Below are positions 49,210 to 62,423 of a DNA stretch of 64,000 nucleotides, piece after piece. The translations under genes and the position numbers were made by a program. Below the pieces are notes generated by a model that saw only the letters and a list, made by a program, of their open reading frames with translations, made no database searches and had not been told where the DNA came from. The stretch comes from Eucalyptus grandis (lineage: Eukaryota; Streptophyta; Magnoliopsida; Myrtales; Myrtaceae): assembly GCF_016545825.1 (NCBI RefSeq), contig NC_052615.1, positions 17,166,520-17,230,519 on the forward strand, read 5' to 3'. How positions within the stretch are numbered: the first letter of the stretch is position 1; each line of letters begins with the position of its first letter.

Positions 49210-52200
49210 AAATTCAGCCGTGGAGATTATTGAATTCAAGTGCCATCACATCACACGTACAGGCGCCGTGCATTGTATATTTGCTTTAGTTTTTTGGCGT
49301 GTCAGCTTAGAGCTTGAAATGATGCATCTATCTTTTCTTTTCTTTTTCCTTTCTTTTTGTAGCACTAGCAATACGAGGGTAGATCAGCTTTAATAAAGAT
49401 CTTTAATTATCATTGTACAGAAGCAATCACTTGACAATTGCTTACTCATGTTACAGAAAAGGCAAATAAGAGAGATGAGTGGTGGAATTAGAAAATCCGA
49501 TCTTCGAGACCGAAATGATAAGCACACTTACGCCGCGCATTGCGCAGTGGTAGTCCATTTCCTTTGATTCGAGAAAATTCCCGATGTCTGCAACTCGCGA
49601 AGGGTCCCCCTTTTGACCCCGAAACTCTCCATTGCTTTGAGTGCATCAGTACTCTTCGGCCACTGAAGTTGGATCTCATTTGGTCCGCGTTGGACTGAAC
49701 ATCGAACACGACCGAAAACGACGGAAAACGATGGCGTACTGACTGATTGGAGCGTTGGGCGGTGGGGCTCCGGACTCAGATTGGATGAGCAAATTCAATG
49801 GAGATCGGCTTGTTTCTCGAGACCCCACTCGTCCGCTCGGAATGGATTGGAGAATGACAAAGGTGTGAGGGGCTGCTGGTATTTGCTAAATCTCCGTAGA
49901 TTCTCTTCGGATGGTGGAGGATGCATTCTTTGCGCACCATGATTTCCATCCTGTGTTCCCACTATGTTCCTCATAGTGATGACATGATTGTACTAAAACA
50001 ATTTCCCCGTCCCCAACTACGTTCCCATCGCCTAAAGTGACATGAGAAGAGCTTTCGATGTTTCTCCCCTTAATGCATATGGATTCCGCGCGATATTTTT
50101 GGTAACTTCTTGTCCCCATATCTATCTTCCTGAAGTTTGGTACGGTCAAAGATGCGCCTTTTTTTTCTCGTTTTCTGATGTTTGGTGCAGTGGAGGGAAT
50201 AAAAAATTGCTAGGGAAATGAATATATAATTGATTTGCGATGGCTAACTTGAAGTGAATACATGCCTTAAGTGCGCTTGCATTAAAAGGTCAATTTAACC
50301 ACAATTGGATGCAAAAGTAAGCAGACAATGCCAACGAACGTGAAGCAAAAGATGGGTTGAATTTCAGCCGACTATAGTTTAAATATTTCGATTAGTGATG
50401 TACGTGTACGCAAGTGCTTGCATCGTATGGCCGAAAGGAGAGGAAAAAAGGGGGAAGATTGAGAGAAGGTAGGAAAGTGCTTGCTCCACATCTTATGTGC
50501 GGATAATGTAAACAAGTAGGTACATATTCCATTATGCCAAAGAAGCTGCCGTTTGTTTTCCCTTTTGCGTTTGTGAAAGGATGTCGATCAAATTAGGTCA
50601 TGCGGTCGAAATACTTTCACACGGGTGAAGCAGCCTTTAGGAGAGAAAGAAAAGAGAAAGGGGGTAGAAGAACACATGAGATTCTTGGGATTCCAGTTTG
50701 CCAAACTCGACATGCTGAGTTGGTTCGGAATATTAAATTATCAAACTTCTATAATGAAGTAAAGATGATGATTTTCCCATGTCATATAAAATCGTGTTGC
50801 ACGAGAATTGAGCATCGCCCATATTTTAGTGGACACACCACACTGCTGGACTAATAATGACATGTTAAGTCGTACTGGTCTATATAAACAATTTGGTAAA
50901 TCGATTATACTAGACACTCAATAAATATATGTTACATTATTTATCATATTGATTTAGTAATAAAAATAATACGCAGTACCATTATTCAAAATGAAAAGGG
51001 AACATAGGACGTCGCATTGGTCATGACATAAATCATTGCTGAGCCTAATTGAGATGATAGGACACGCAGATGTAGATTTAAACCGAATATAGAAAATACA
51101 TGAGTAGCCCAGCCGCCTTAGTTTGAAATTTTATGTAGACCCTAGCTTTTTATGGCAATGTTATCTTCTAAAGGTATAATTGATCATTGACCCTCCAAAG
51201 AATGTCGATGGCAACGAAAGTGCCAGATGTGCTTACAAAAGTTTTTTTAAGACTTAAATCACAAAATAATGGAGCAAGCTACAATTGCGCATCAAATGAA
51301 GCGGGGCCCCTGGATGGGATGATTGACTTCTCTAAAGAAAATAGAAAATTGCCACATCATATAGTAAAAAATTAATAAGATCACTAGGTATATAGGTAGT
51401 CAAATTTGTGGCGTTATATGGCCACCTTCAAAATAAAGTAGAAGGGCAGAAAGAGTTACCACTTTCGATGATCCTCTAGGGTGTCATTACTCGAGTTCCA
51501 CAATTAAAGTCAAAATATACAATTTGAGCCATAACTTCTATTAGTTTGTGACCATCACATCTATACTCTAGACAAATCGTGTTATCCTCGAGATTGACAA
51601 ATAAATGAGGATTCGAACTCGTGATAATTCATGTGAAAATAAGTGTCTATTCGTGATTGGTTTGGAAAGGATTTTTCTAATAAATTGGCAGCATTATTAT
51701 CTCTCCTAGAGTTTGCCAACTCAGGCTTAGTGACAGTGTGCAGCCGCATATATCCTCGCACCAGTAAAAGGGTAATCTTCACTCCAGCACCATCTCCTAG
51801 GCTTTTTCCCCTTGGCTAGAGGGACAAAAAAAAGAGTTTTCTTCCGTCTCAAACTTCACGACTTTACAAAGCAATGCTGTCATGTCATCACCTCACTCGC
51901 CGAAGCATATTCTGCTCTGCTTCTATTCTTTTTTCCCATGCCCCAGCTGAGTTATTGCCGAATGAGCTGTATTATTGCTGCGAGGAGGTTTAGAGGATAA
52001 GGGTTACCGAAACCAGTGAAAAAGGAGGGGCTCTTTGATCAGACCAGTCCTTCATCTCCACATGTTCCAGTCACATCTCAGCCTCTTTTCAGATGGCCAT
52101 AAACTATGTTTGTTTGTGGTGCTATTTTAAGTGAAGGACCGGTCTGCCAAATGCATAAGAAACCTCGGTTCATTAGTATAAAGCACTGACTTAATCATTC

Positions 52201-53093
52201 TCATCTCATCTCATCTGCCCTTGTGCTCCTCGAGTTACAAGCACACAGCCAGTAGAGATTTTCGTAAGTTGCTGCTCTTTGTTTTTTATCATGGATCGAT
52301 GTGCTTTGGTTGCTGACACCCATTTTGTTTGTCACTGTATTTGTTGACGGTGATGTGACCATTTTTTCACCTTTTGAGTAATTTCTTGCCATGAAGCAAA
52401 GAGCATTGGACTATATGGAGTTACGTTTCTATAATAAGTTCAAAGGGTCTCTGAGATAGGTCACTGAGATATTCATAGAAACCTCATCTCTCTCTCTCTC
52501 TCTCTCTCTCCTGCAAGTCCAGCTAGGAGGAAGAAGATGCATTGCATTTGAACATAAGTTAGTTTTTGTCAGTTTTCAGCTTCTTCTATCTCTCCTTCTT
52601 TTTGGGGTGTGTAACAGTCCTTATCAACTTTGTCACTGGTGCAGTGGTGCTTTCATGGCCTTGACATATTAGCCTCTGAGTCTTAGTCTGAATTTGATAA
52701 TTTCTTGGAGGTATTAAGACTAGCGAGAGAGAGAGAGAGAGCAGTTTTTCTTGGTCCCGGTTTGTCAATGCAATTTTACCCTTTTGGGACGCCACTCCAA
52801 AAGCTCTGTTCTCTGTTCCATTTGGAGCTTATTGACCCTGAGGCAAGGACGATTCCTGATTTTATTCTCTCACCCTCCTCCTGATTCCCAAGAAAAAATA
52901 AAAGCAGAGCCCATTTTTTCTCCCCTTTAAATTCCATTCACTGGAAAACCATGGTCGGATTCTATCTTTTTCCTGGTTTTCCAAACAGTTTCCCTAGCTG
53001 ATCAAAAGCGAGAACAAATTCCAACTCCTCATTTTAAAACAGGCTTTTGTCATTTTTCATCCTGGCCATGATTGAGCTATAGAAAATCCCCTC
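49210..53093. other. Intergenic DNA between starch synthase III and S40 gene 2
   Basis: The first 250 bases are the likely 3' UTR, with AATAAA near 49391. Beyond it I see no supported gene. Short frames at 49488-50149, 50600-50854 and 51187-51375 are unrecognised. A CT run lies at about 52488-52511 and a GA run at about 52725-52740. Confidence 0.45.
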
Positions 53094-53100
53094 TATATAT
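53094..53100 (+). promoter_or_regulatory. TATA box of S40 gene 2
   Basis: TATATAT lies about 150 bases before the ATG at 53247, giving a leader of roughly 120 nt. Confidence 0.55.
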
Positions 53101-53246
53101 TTGTGCCAAGACCAGCAACTCTCTCCAGCTAAACACACAAGACCTGCTCATTCTCTCTTCTGGGTCACTGGCTTTAGGTACTGAACAAAGCGTCGAGGCG
53201 CTTTTCGAGAGATCGAGAGTCCTGGAAAGCAAGCATTTTTGTATCA

Positions 53247-53813
53247 ATGGGCGATTACTGGTCGTGGGCTAAGAACGAGCAGAGAGTGATGATGAGCAAC
53301 AATGGAGATTTCGAAGAGGGAGACGTGTGGTCGGTCGCGAGCAAGGGGAGGGAAGACTCGACCCCTGCCGCTGCCGCCGCGAGGAACTCCATCCACAAGA
53401 GCCTCGCCGGTTCCTCGTCCGCATGGCAGTATTCCACAGCTCCCAAAACGATCCCAAGAAGACCCGCCAGTCAAGAAACCGGGAAGCTGCGCCAGCGGTC
53501 GTCAGCCCCGGTCAACATCCCCGACTGGTCGAAGATTTATGGCAACAAGAGGGGCGACGGATTGGATGGCGAGCACGAGCACGGCCATGGCGGGTACAGC
53601 AATGATGGCGACGACGGCGGCGACGATGAGGACGACGACGACGATGGCGGCGACGGCGACATGGTCCCGCCGCACGAATGGGTGGCGAAGAGGCTGGCGA
53701 GGACCAGGATTTCTCCGTTCTCCGTCTGCGAAGGTGTTGGCAGGACTTTGAAAGGGAGGGAGCTTAGCAGAGTGAGGAATGCGATCCTGACGAAAACTGG
53801 CTTCCTGGAGTGA
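53247..53813 (+). CDS. Senescence regulator S40 family protein (DUF584), gene 2
   Basis: A single-exon gene of 188 residues. Family signatures: [12 protein letters not shown] near the N-terminus, [16 protein letters not shown] in the core, [12 protein letters not shown], and [18 protein letters not shown] ending in TGFLE. Between the core and the PPHEW motif lies an unusually acidic Gly/Asp linker, including a run of five aspartates at DEDDDDD. It differs strongly from S40 gene 1 outside the motifs, so the two are not recent duplicates, although both read in the same direction 50 kb apart. The ATG at 53247 is the first in frame after the TATA box. The function is inferred from the family: probably a nuclear regulator of senescence or stress responses. 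Confidence 0.9.
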   Translation: MGDYWSWAKNEQRVMMSNNGDFEEGDVWSVASKGREDSTPAAAAARNSIHKSLAGSSSAWQYSTAPKTIPRRPASQETGKLRQRSSAPVNIPDWSKIYGNKRGDGLDGEHEHGHGGYSNDGDDGGDDEDDDDDGGDGDMVPPHEWVAKRLARTRISPFSVCEGVGRTLKGRELSRVRNAILTKTGFLE

Positions 53814-54099
53814 ACTGCTCCCTTCCCTTCGTTTTTTCTTTTCCCTCTCCTCGGACTTTTTAATTTTTGTTCGACGTCGGCGGTGGCAAAAGCGCGACCC
53901 TTATGTCTTACGATGATATATTAGCCTAGGGACAGATCATCGGACTCTTTCGAACATTTATCGCATGTGATGTCTCCACATCACTCGCGAGAAGATCGCT
54001 AATTTTGTCCTAGATTGAATGCAGAATCCTAGTCCTTTTTCTTTTCCCCTCTCTTTTAGCTCTCACTCCAAGTCATCTTTTAGGGAGTCCACAACTTAC

Positions 54100-54117
54100 A
54101 AATGTGCCTCCAAAGAA
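54100..54117. repeat. SINE target site duplication, left copy
   Basis: AAATGTGCCTCCAAAGAA is identical to 54325-54342 on the other side of the SINE. Confidence 0.9.
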
Positions 54118-54324
54118 CCACTGGCCGTTGCAGCGTGGATGGTAGAGCCTTTACTCTCCCCGATGGAGGCCAAGGTTCGAAGCCCCTGCAAAACAGGGAG
54201 ACTGAAGCGCTGTATGGTGATTTACGCGTGTCGCCGGGTAGTGATTTCCTTGCTATCGACACCTGGGGGTTTACGTGAACGGCTGCCGGCCACAGTAGCG
54301 ATTCCTCCAGCATCGAAAAAAAAA
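54118..54324 (+). mobile_element. tRNA-derived SINE with poly(A) tail
   Basis: A 207-bp element bounded by perfect 18-bp target site duplications. It carries an internal RNA polymerase III promoter: an A-box-like TGGATGGTAGAG (54136-54147) and a B box GGTTCGAAGCC (54174-54184). The 3' end is an A run. This structure, together with the long exact duplications, is diagnostic of LINE-mobilised SINE insertion. No open frame is expected. The exact duplications suggest a fairly recent insertion, just downstream of S40 gene 2. Confidence 0.88.
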
Positions 54325-54342
54325 AAATGTGCCTCCAAAGAA
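54325..54342. repeat. SINE target site duplication, right copy
   Basis: Exact copy of 54100-54117, directly after the poly(A) tail. The first A residues may belong to either the tail or the duplication. Confidence 0.9.
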
Positions 54343-54680
54343 AGGACACTTAACTTCAATGGGGAAGTCAAGGCTATCCTAAGGATTTGTCTTTACTTTC
54401 TCTCTACACAAAAGGTGCAAGAGAATAAAGAAAGGGTTGGCAGAATTTGTGATTTCTTTCGCTGAATTTGATGAAGTTCAATTTGTGATTCAATGAATCT
54501 GAGTGTAGTTGCTGTCTAGAAGGTGCAAGAGAATGAACAGAGACTGAGATGCAGTGTTGGTTCATTGGCCCCTCCTCTCTCTCTCTCTCTCTTCTTGCCT
54601 TTTCGAGCTGATTTCAGGCGGCTCGTTCATGTCCATATCTGTTATTGTGACCACCGAGGAGAGGATCTGTTGAAGAAAAG

Positions 54681-55015
54681 TCTTCTTGCAAATAAAATTT
54701 AGGAACACGTGGCCCTTTTCCGTATCTTTCACAACGCTTCTTCAAGTTCAACAATCTAGATGACTTTGTCGATTGGTAGAGTGAAATCCACACCTATAAG
54801 TTTCATATCACAAGAATATGTGGCCCTCTTCTTGCAAATAAAATTTAGGAATACGTGGCCCTTTTCCATATCTTTCACAACGCTTCTTCAAGGTCAACAA
54901 TCTAGATGACTTCAAAGGCTTGCAGCCTCCCCATCTTGCCCATCTCTAGTAAGTTTTAATAAAAAATTATCGACTGGCGGAGTGAAATCCACACCTATAA
55001 CTTTCATATCACTAG
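54681..55015. repeat. Tandem direct repeat, two copies of about 146-190 bp
   Basis: Copy 1 starts at 54681 and copy 2 at 54827. Shared landmarks in order are TCTTCTTGCAAATAAAATTT, CGTGGCCCTTTTCC, CTTTCACAACGCTTCTTCAA, AACAATCTAGATGACTT and GTGAAATCCACACCTATAA. Copy 2 carries about 45 extra bases around 54918-54963. No coding potential. Confidence 0.85.
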
Positions 55016-55504
55016 ATACATGTAAGGATCGTACTCACAAGTCACATGGGCGTGGAATTTTTCTTTTGTGTGAAAATATAATATGTACTTCCATTGTAAA
55101 TTACTTATGAGAATCGTACTTTGCTTCATATGAATCTTCCTCTTTGAACAATATAAAGAGAATCATAATTTTTTTTTTTTTGGGTCCGTAAGAGAATCTT
55201 AATTTATATATATAATAGCATGATATTATATACTTATAAAGAGAGAGATCTATATAACATCTTATCAATTGAAAGAACCTAAAAAGAGACATACCAAATT
55301 TGGACAAAAATTTTAGGATCCGAATGGACACTTCTTTCGAAAAGTAGGAGCTCACCCCGATTCCTCAAGATGCTTCCAGGCCATTTGAGCGGGCTTGGGA
55401 AATGACCCGCCGAGTCGGTTCGGGCAAAACAATCCTCCCTCCGTAACCCGAACCCCGAAACCAAACCCGAACATTCGGGCCCAAAGATAACGACGCACCT
55501 GAAA

Positions 55505-55560
55505 TGCCCAATACCCGCCCCACCTAGCCCAGCCCAGCCCAGCCCAGCCCAGCCCAACTG
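55505..55560. repeat. CCCAG pentamer tandem repeat upstream of ATG8
   Basis: CCCAG/GCCCA units repeat about six times within a C-rich stretch just upstream of the ATG8 promoter. A perfect open frame on the minus strand across it encodes only a Gly-Leu-Trp-Ala repeat and looks fortuitous. Confidence 0.8.
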
Positions 55561-55755
55561 CCGCCGGCCGGTTCGGCCCGGCCCATCCGTTCGGCTTACG
55601 CAGAGCATAGCCGGAAGACTCGAAGCGCACGCTTGGCCTCCGACAGCGATTCACCGAAGCAGAGAGGAAGAGAGAGAAGGAGAGAGAAAAGGTGCGAACT
55701 TTACTTGGAAGGGTGGAGAATTCAGTGCAATCCGTGTAAGACGAGACAACCCGAT

Positions 55756-55766
55756 TATATATATAT
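55756..55766 (+). promoter_or_regulatory. Possible TATA box of ATG8
   Basis: A TATATATATAT run lies 430 bases before the start codon. A purine tract of GAGA type at 55660-55690 precedes it. If transcription starts near 55790, a 5' UTR intron from GTGAGT at 55822 to the CAG acceptor ending at 56172 would leave a short leader. Confidence 0.4.
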
Positions 55767-56195
55767 TCATCAATCCCAGGTGGGGTTACGTGTTGGAAAA
55801 CTTGCGGGTCGCGAAGAAGAAGTGAGTTTCTTTGGCGATCAAAAACATCCCCCTCTTGTCGTGATGTGGAACTTCGCGCTATTTCGATCGTTCTCGCGTC
55901 TCTGATTTCGACCCTTTGGTTTTTTTTTCTCTCCCGTCGAAACCCAAGTCGTCGATCAGTCGATTGTTTCTTTGATTCCCCAAAGTCTGAATCTTGCTTT
56001 CCTTTTCTCTCGGTTTCGTGTCTGGTAGTGCTACTGCAGTTGCCTTCTTGTACGCTAAGTTCTTGGTTGTTTTGGTCTTTTTTGGGGTTTCGATCTATTC
56101 TTGTGCTCTTGATTTTATGTGGGTTATTTGCGGAGGGCACGAGCGTGATGTTTTGGTGCTTGAAACCTGCAGAGTGTAATCGGAGCAGGACGGCC

Positions 56196-58157
<1,962 letters not shown>

Positions 58158-58708
58158 CCTCACTTTGTAGATAAACCTGAAATGCGTAAATTCTTCCTCT
58201 TTCAACTTGGTGACCCTATCTTCATTTATACTTTTCAATGCATAGGTCAGATTCTTCAAAGTGATATTAGGGAAAGCGTTTGGATGATGTCACTCTTTTA
58301 TTAGTGAATACTTGGTTTCTTGACTGGTCTCTTTTCAATTGTTTCCTTTTCATAACAATGCCGGGTTATAAGCCTCAAATGTTGTGTTGCAAATGGAGGA
58401 AATATTCCATAGTGCAGGTGCCTGCAAATGCTTGAGGTTTTTGTAGGGTTAGGGTGAGGGACGGTTTCAATTACAATCACAGATGACTTATCTCCTCGAA
58501 TCATGCATCACCAGGAAGATTTGTTCCTTCTTTTGGGGGGAAACCCTGTCTGGCTTGATCTTAATATGGTGTGCGTGATTGAACTTTGCGGGGCTCAGTG
58601 GAAACAAAAAACCGAGGAAAGTAGAAATTAGAAACTTGAAATTTCGTGTTGTGTATCTTGAACATTCACTAAGGAACCATTGTGGGAGCAGTGAGTTCTC
58701 TCCATTCA
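58158..58708. other. 3' region of ATG8
   Basis: It should hold the ATG8 3' UTR. No other coding signal is seen. Confidence 0.5.
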
Positions 58709-58959
58709 TCATTTGGCAGAGCCCTTTTTCCGGGAAAGATTCTTGAGCCGTTTGATGCTGTTAGATGTTCCGATCTTGATCTTGTGTGAGCCGCCTGTCG
58801 CGGCTGTTGCGATTCCACTAAACCCGCCCTTGGAAACAGCTCTGTTGCTACTGTGGTTTCGCATCTTTCTTGCTTCTGCTGTCATCATCTCTACCTCCCG
58901 TCGCACCAATCCCACCAGCACCCCCATTGATCTGCCCAGCTTGGTGCCTCACCTGCCAT
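58709..58959 (-). pseudogene. Small WADQWG-type plant protein, frameshifted
   Basis: On the minus strand an ATG at 58959 opens MAGEAPSWADQWG. The next part continues in a second frame (AGGIGATGGRDDDSRSKK) and the C-terminus in a third (SKGGFSGIATAATGG...HKIKIGTSNSIKRLKN) to a stop at 58709. From memory, this order matches a small uncharacterised plant family of about 80 residues (APSWADQWGAGGIGA near the N-terminus; KIGTSxGIKWIK near the C-terminus). The ATG-to-stop span is 251 bases, two more than a multiple of three, as expected for two one-base insertions. The gene has no obvious introns and may be a retrocopy. Sequencing error is possible. Confidence 0.5.
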
Positions 58960-61149
58960 CGGATCTTCTTCTGCTTCTTTTGATCTTGGATTACTGAAAA
59001 GGATTATGAGAAAATAGAACAGAACAGGAATCAATGTCTTGACAGCATACTTTAGTTTTTGTCACTTCATTGTTTATGGGAATTTTAGATATAAGAGTGG
59101 CACTTGGTGAAGAGAGGACCGCCCATCATTAAAGACTCCATTTATTTTATGATAAATAAATGATATAGAAAATTATTTTTCGAAAAATAATCGCTTGTTT
59201 CCTTGAAATAATTAGTAAATTAAAAAATATTTTCATTATTGATAATGATTTATGTCTAAACAATTTCATGAATAAGGAAGATACTTTTCTTTCTTTCATT
59301 TTTGGAAGCTATACAAAAATGTTCCTTTTGCATAAACGGACCGTGCTCCATCCTCTGAGCAAGCTGTTCAACTACCTGTAGTACTTACATCCTGAGACCT
59401 TGGTCGTGGATCGAACCTGGCAACAACATTGACGACTGAGACCCTTCCTTGCCATTTTCGAAGAACTCTTGCGAAGGCATGTCAAAAAGAAATGTCGGAT
59501 CTAGATTGATCATACCGAAATTTCACTAACAAGAGTATCTGAAGGAACAAAAAGGACACCAAAACGAATGTTCTCTGGTTCTAACATGATACACGGTGAT
59601 CAAGTGTTTCACGAAACGTGTTTTTCAAATCAAAAATCGAGTTGAATTTATGTGAAAGACAAGCGTGCTAACTCTTGAGACTAAAGCTTGGAAGAAACTG
59701 AAGAGAAAGTATCAGAAGAACGAAAACTTGGACAACCTTCATTGAAATTAAAAGTACATCACGAACAAAAAAACAAATTTCTAAAACTTCAATTGAAATT
59801 GAAAGACCTTGTTTCGAAATATTAACTTCGGAGGAAAATTGTGCAATTTTTCAGCATAATTTGAGTGTGTCTTCTCTTTTTTGGGTTCTCTTCTTTTATA
59901 CTTTTGGTACTTTCTTCGATGGTGACCAAATTCTCATTTGTATTTTCTTCATGTCCCCACGATTTTTTTCCGATGGACAAGTCAGAATGTGTTTGGGTGT
60001 GTCAAAAATGTATATGATCCAGATTGACCCATTTTTATGTAATACAATTTTAGTTGCTTGTATTCGACCCTAGTACGTACCCAACCCAACCCACCTCTAA
60101 TTCTTAGCATTTTTTCCCATGTATATGGAAAATAGTATACTAGGAAAAAAAAAAAAAGCTAACCAATTAAAAAAAAATATAGAAAAGTAAACGAATAACA
60201 AAATTGCTATAGAAATTTTACAGATCGAGTGACTAGAACATATCTGCTGTTATTTCTCTTGATCTTAGCAATTTGATCTAATTTAGCAGAGGAGACCATG
60301 CCTAGGAATATGTATATATATAAACTCCTATTCTCATAAGTACCAAAATATGTGAAGATACTAAGAAAATTTAAAAATACTCAAACTCGTCAATATTTGT
60401 AATATTAAAAGGGGAATAAGGAAATGTATCAAATATTAACCAAGAAAGAACAAGGTCACCTACGAACTCTATGTCAATTGCACTAAGCTTTAGCGACATG
60501 CGATCAAAGGGTAGGACTTGTTTTTATGTCCCATTTGTTTGGCAGGAGATTTTGACATTTTCTTAAAAATATTTTCCAAAAAGTCCTTTTCGAGGATTGA
60601 AATCTGAAAGTAGACTGGAAATTCGTCGTTTTGAAAAGAAAAGCTTATAAGGGCTACACATACCATGTCATCAAATTTTAAATAAACTCTCATCAACGAA
60701 ATTTTCAAAACGTAAATACTTTTTTATTAATTGTAAATATCTTATCCATTTCTCTTGTAATTTTTCTATATCAACATTTTCTTTTCATTCTCAACATGGT
60801 CGGACCCAAGATAAGCACGTATTCAAAAACTTGAACGTCTTCATCCGCAAGGGTTTCATTCATGGAAATGTGATGAGTGCAATAATACTGGTTTCCGATA
60901 CATTCACAAAATCCTATGAGTTAATGGTATCGTTAGAAAATTAGAGTTGAATATGCATAATGTTCTTTTCTTTTTGTCCACTGTTCAAATAGACCAAATT
61001 GGAAGCCAAATCAACAAATTACATTTACTTAAATCAATGGAAGAATAATGTTGAACATTTTCATGCAGTTTATGGATCAAATTGAACATGTACCAAAATT
61101 TGAAGGACCACATTGAACAAATTAAAATTTATAGACAATATTGCACATT
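58960..61149. other. AT-rich intergenic DNA
   Basis: No gene is supported. MITE-like AAAATATTTT inverted words occur at 59130-59290 and 60540-60600. Other stretches look like unclassified old repeats. Confidence 0.4.
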
Positions 61150-62385
61150 GAATCACATTTTCCTCTTTTTCATCGCATTGAATCTCTTGTGTGTCTTTTA
61201 CATTGATTTCCCAACTTTTCTTTAGATATCATAACTTTTCTGTGAAAGTTATTTTGAAATTTTTCAATAATAAGTTTTCCTCATATGGAAAAATCAAGTT
61301 AGTTTTCATCCAAAAAAAAAAAAAAAAAAAGTTATACGGAAAAATTATGCACAATCAATATTTGGATCTTTTCTTTTCTTTTTTTTTTTTTTTTGTAAAG
61401 ATTGATTAATTTTAACTACACAATAGCTTTCATGGCGATGCCTTTGCTCATGGTGGTGATTGAGATGGTTCTATTTTTTTATAATAAGATTTAAAAAAAG
61501 AAGAAGAAGATAACTTTGAATGTTAATATACAAAAAGAGCAAGTCAATATGCAAAATAAGGCAAATGAGGTGGCCAAACATAACAACCATTGGATCACTG
61601 TAATAATGCTTACTACGCACGGTTGCATATGATCTTTTTGGCTTATAAGGATTTCAAGGCTTTGTACTTTTTTTTTTTTTTAACATAAAGCTTTGTACTT
61701 CAAAATACAAAATATTGATGAAAAGAGAGATATTTGATTAGAAAGCTAAGCGAATTATGTGCGGACATTAAGTGACCCTTGGTAATAGTGATCATTCTTA
61801 GATGAGGACAAAACAACACCATGTCGTCGCCTTAGAAGATTTGCAAATAGAGTGTCAACTCCTACTTTTTTTTTTTTTAAAATGAAATGGGTTATATAAA
61901 GACTCAAGAAGAGAAAAAATGTCGCATTGAAACACTTCTTTACATTTATTTCCCAATTTTTCTTTAGAAATCATAACTTTTCTCCGAAAGTTAGTTTGAA
62001 ATTTTTCTATAATAATTTTTTTGTAGATACAAAAATCGAGTTAATTTTTGACCAAAAAAATTATAAGGAAAAATTATGCACAATCAATAGTTGGGCCAAA
62101 TTTATTTTTTTGTAAAGATTGATTAATTTTGACTGCAAAAAATATTATCTTTCATGGTGGTGCTGGTGGTGTTTTTGTTGATGCGAATGTTCATGATGGT
62201 GCTTAAGATGGTTTTATGCTTCCATAATATGATTTAAAAAGAAGAAGAAGAAGATAACTTTGTATCCTTAATATAGAAAATGAATAAGTGAATATACAAA
62301 ATAAAGCGAATGATGTTAACAACCATCTAGCAGTGTATTAGACGCTTTACAGCACTGTAATGCTTAATATGCACTGTTGCATATG

Positions 62386-62423
<38 letters not shown>

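Noticed and set aside
54118..54324. A true tRNA gene, because of the good B box.
   Set aside because: No acceptor stem or cloverleaf can be formed, and the flanking target duplications and poly(A) tail show it is a SINE.
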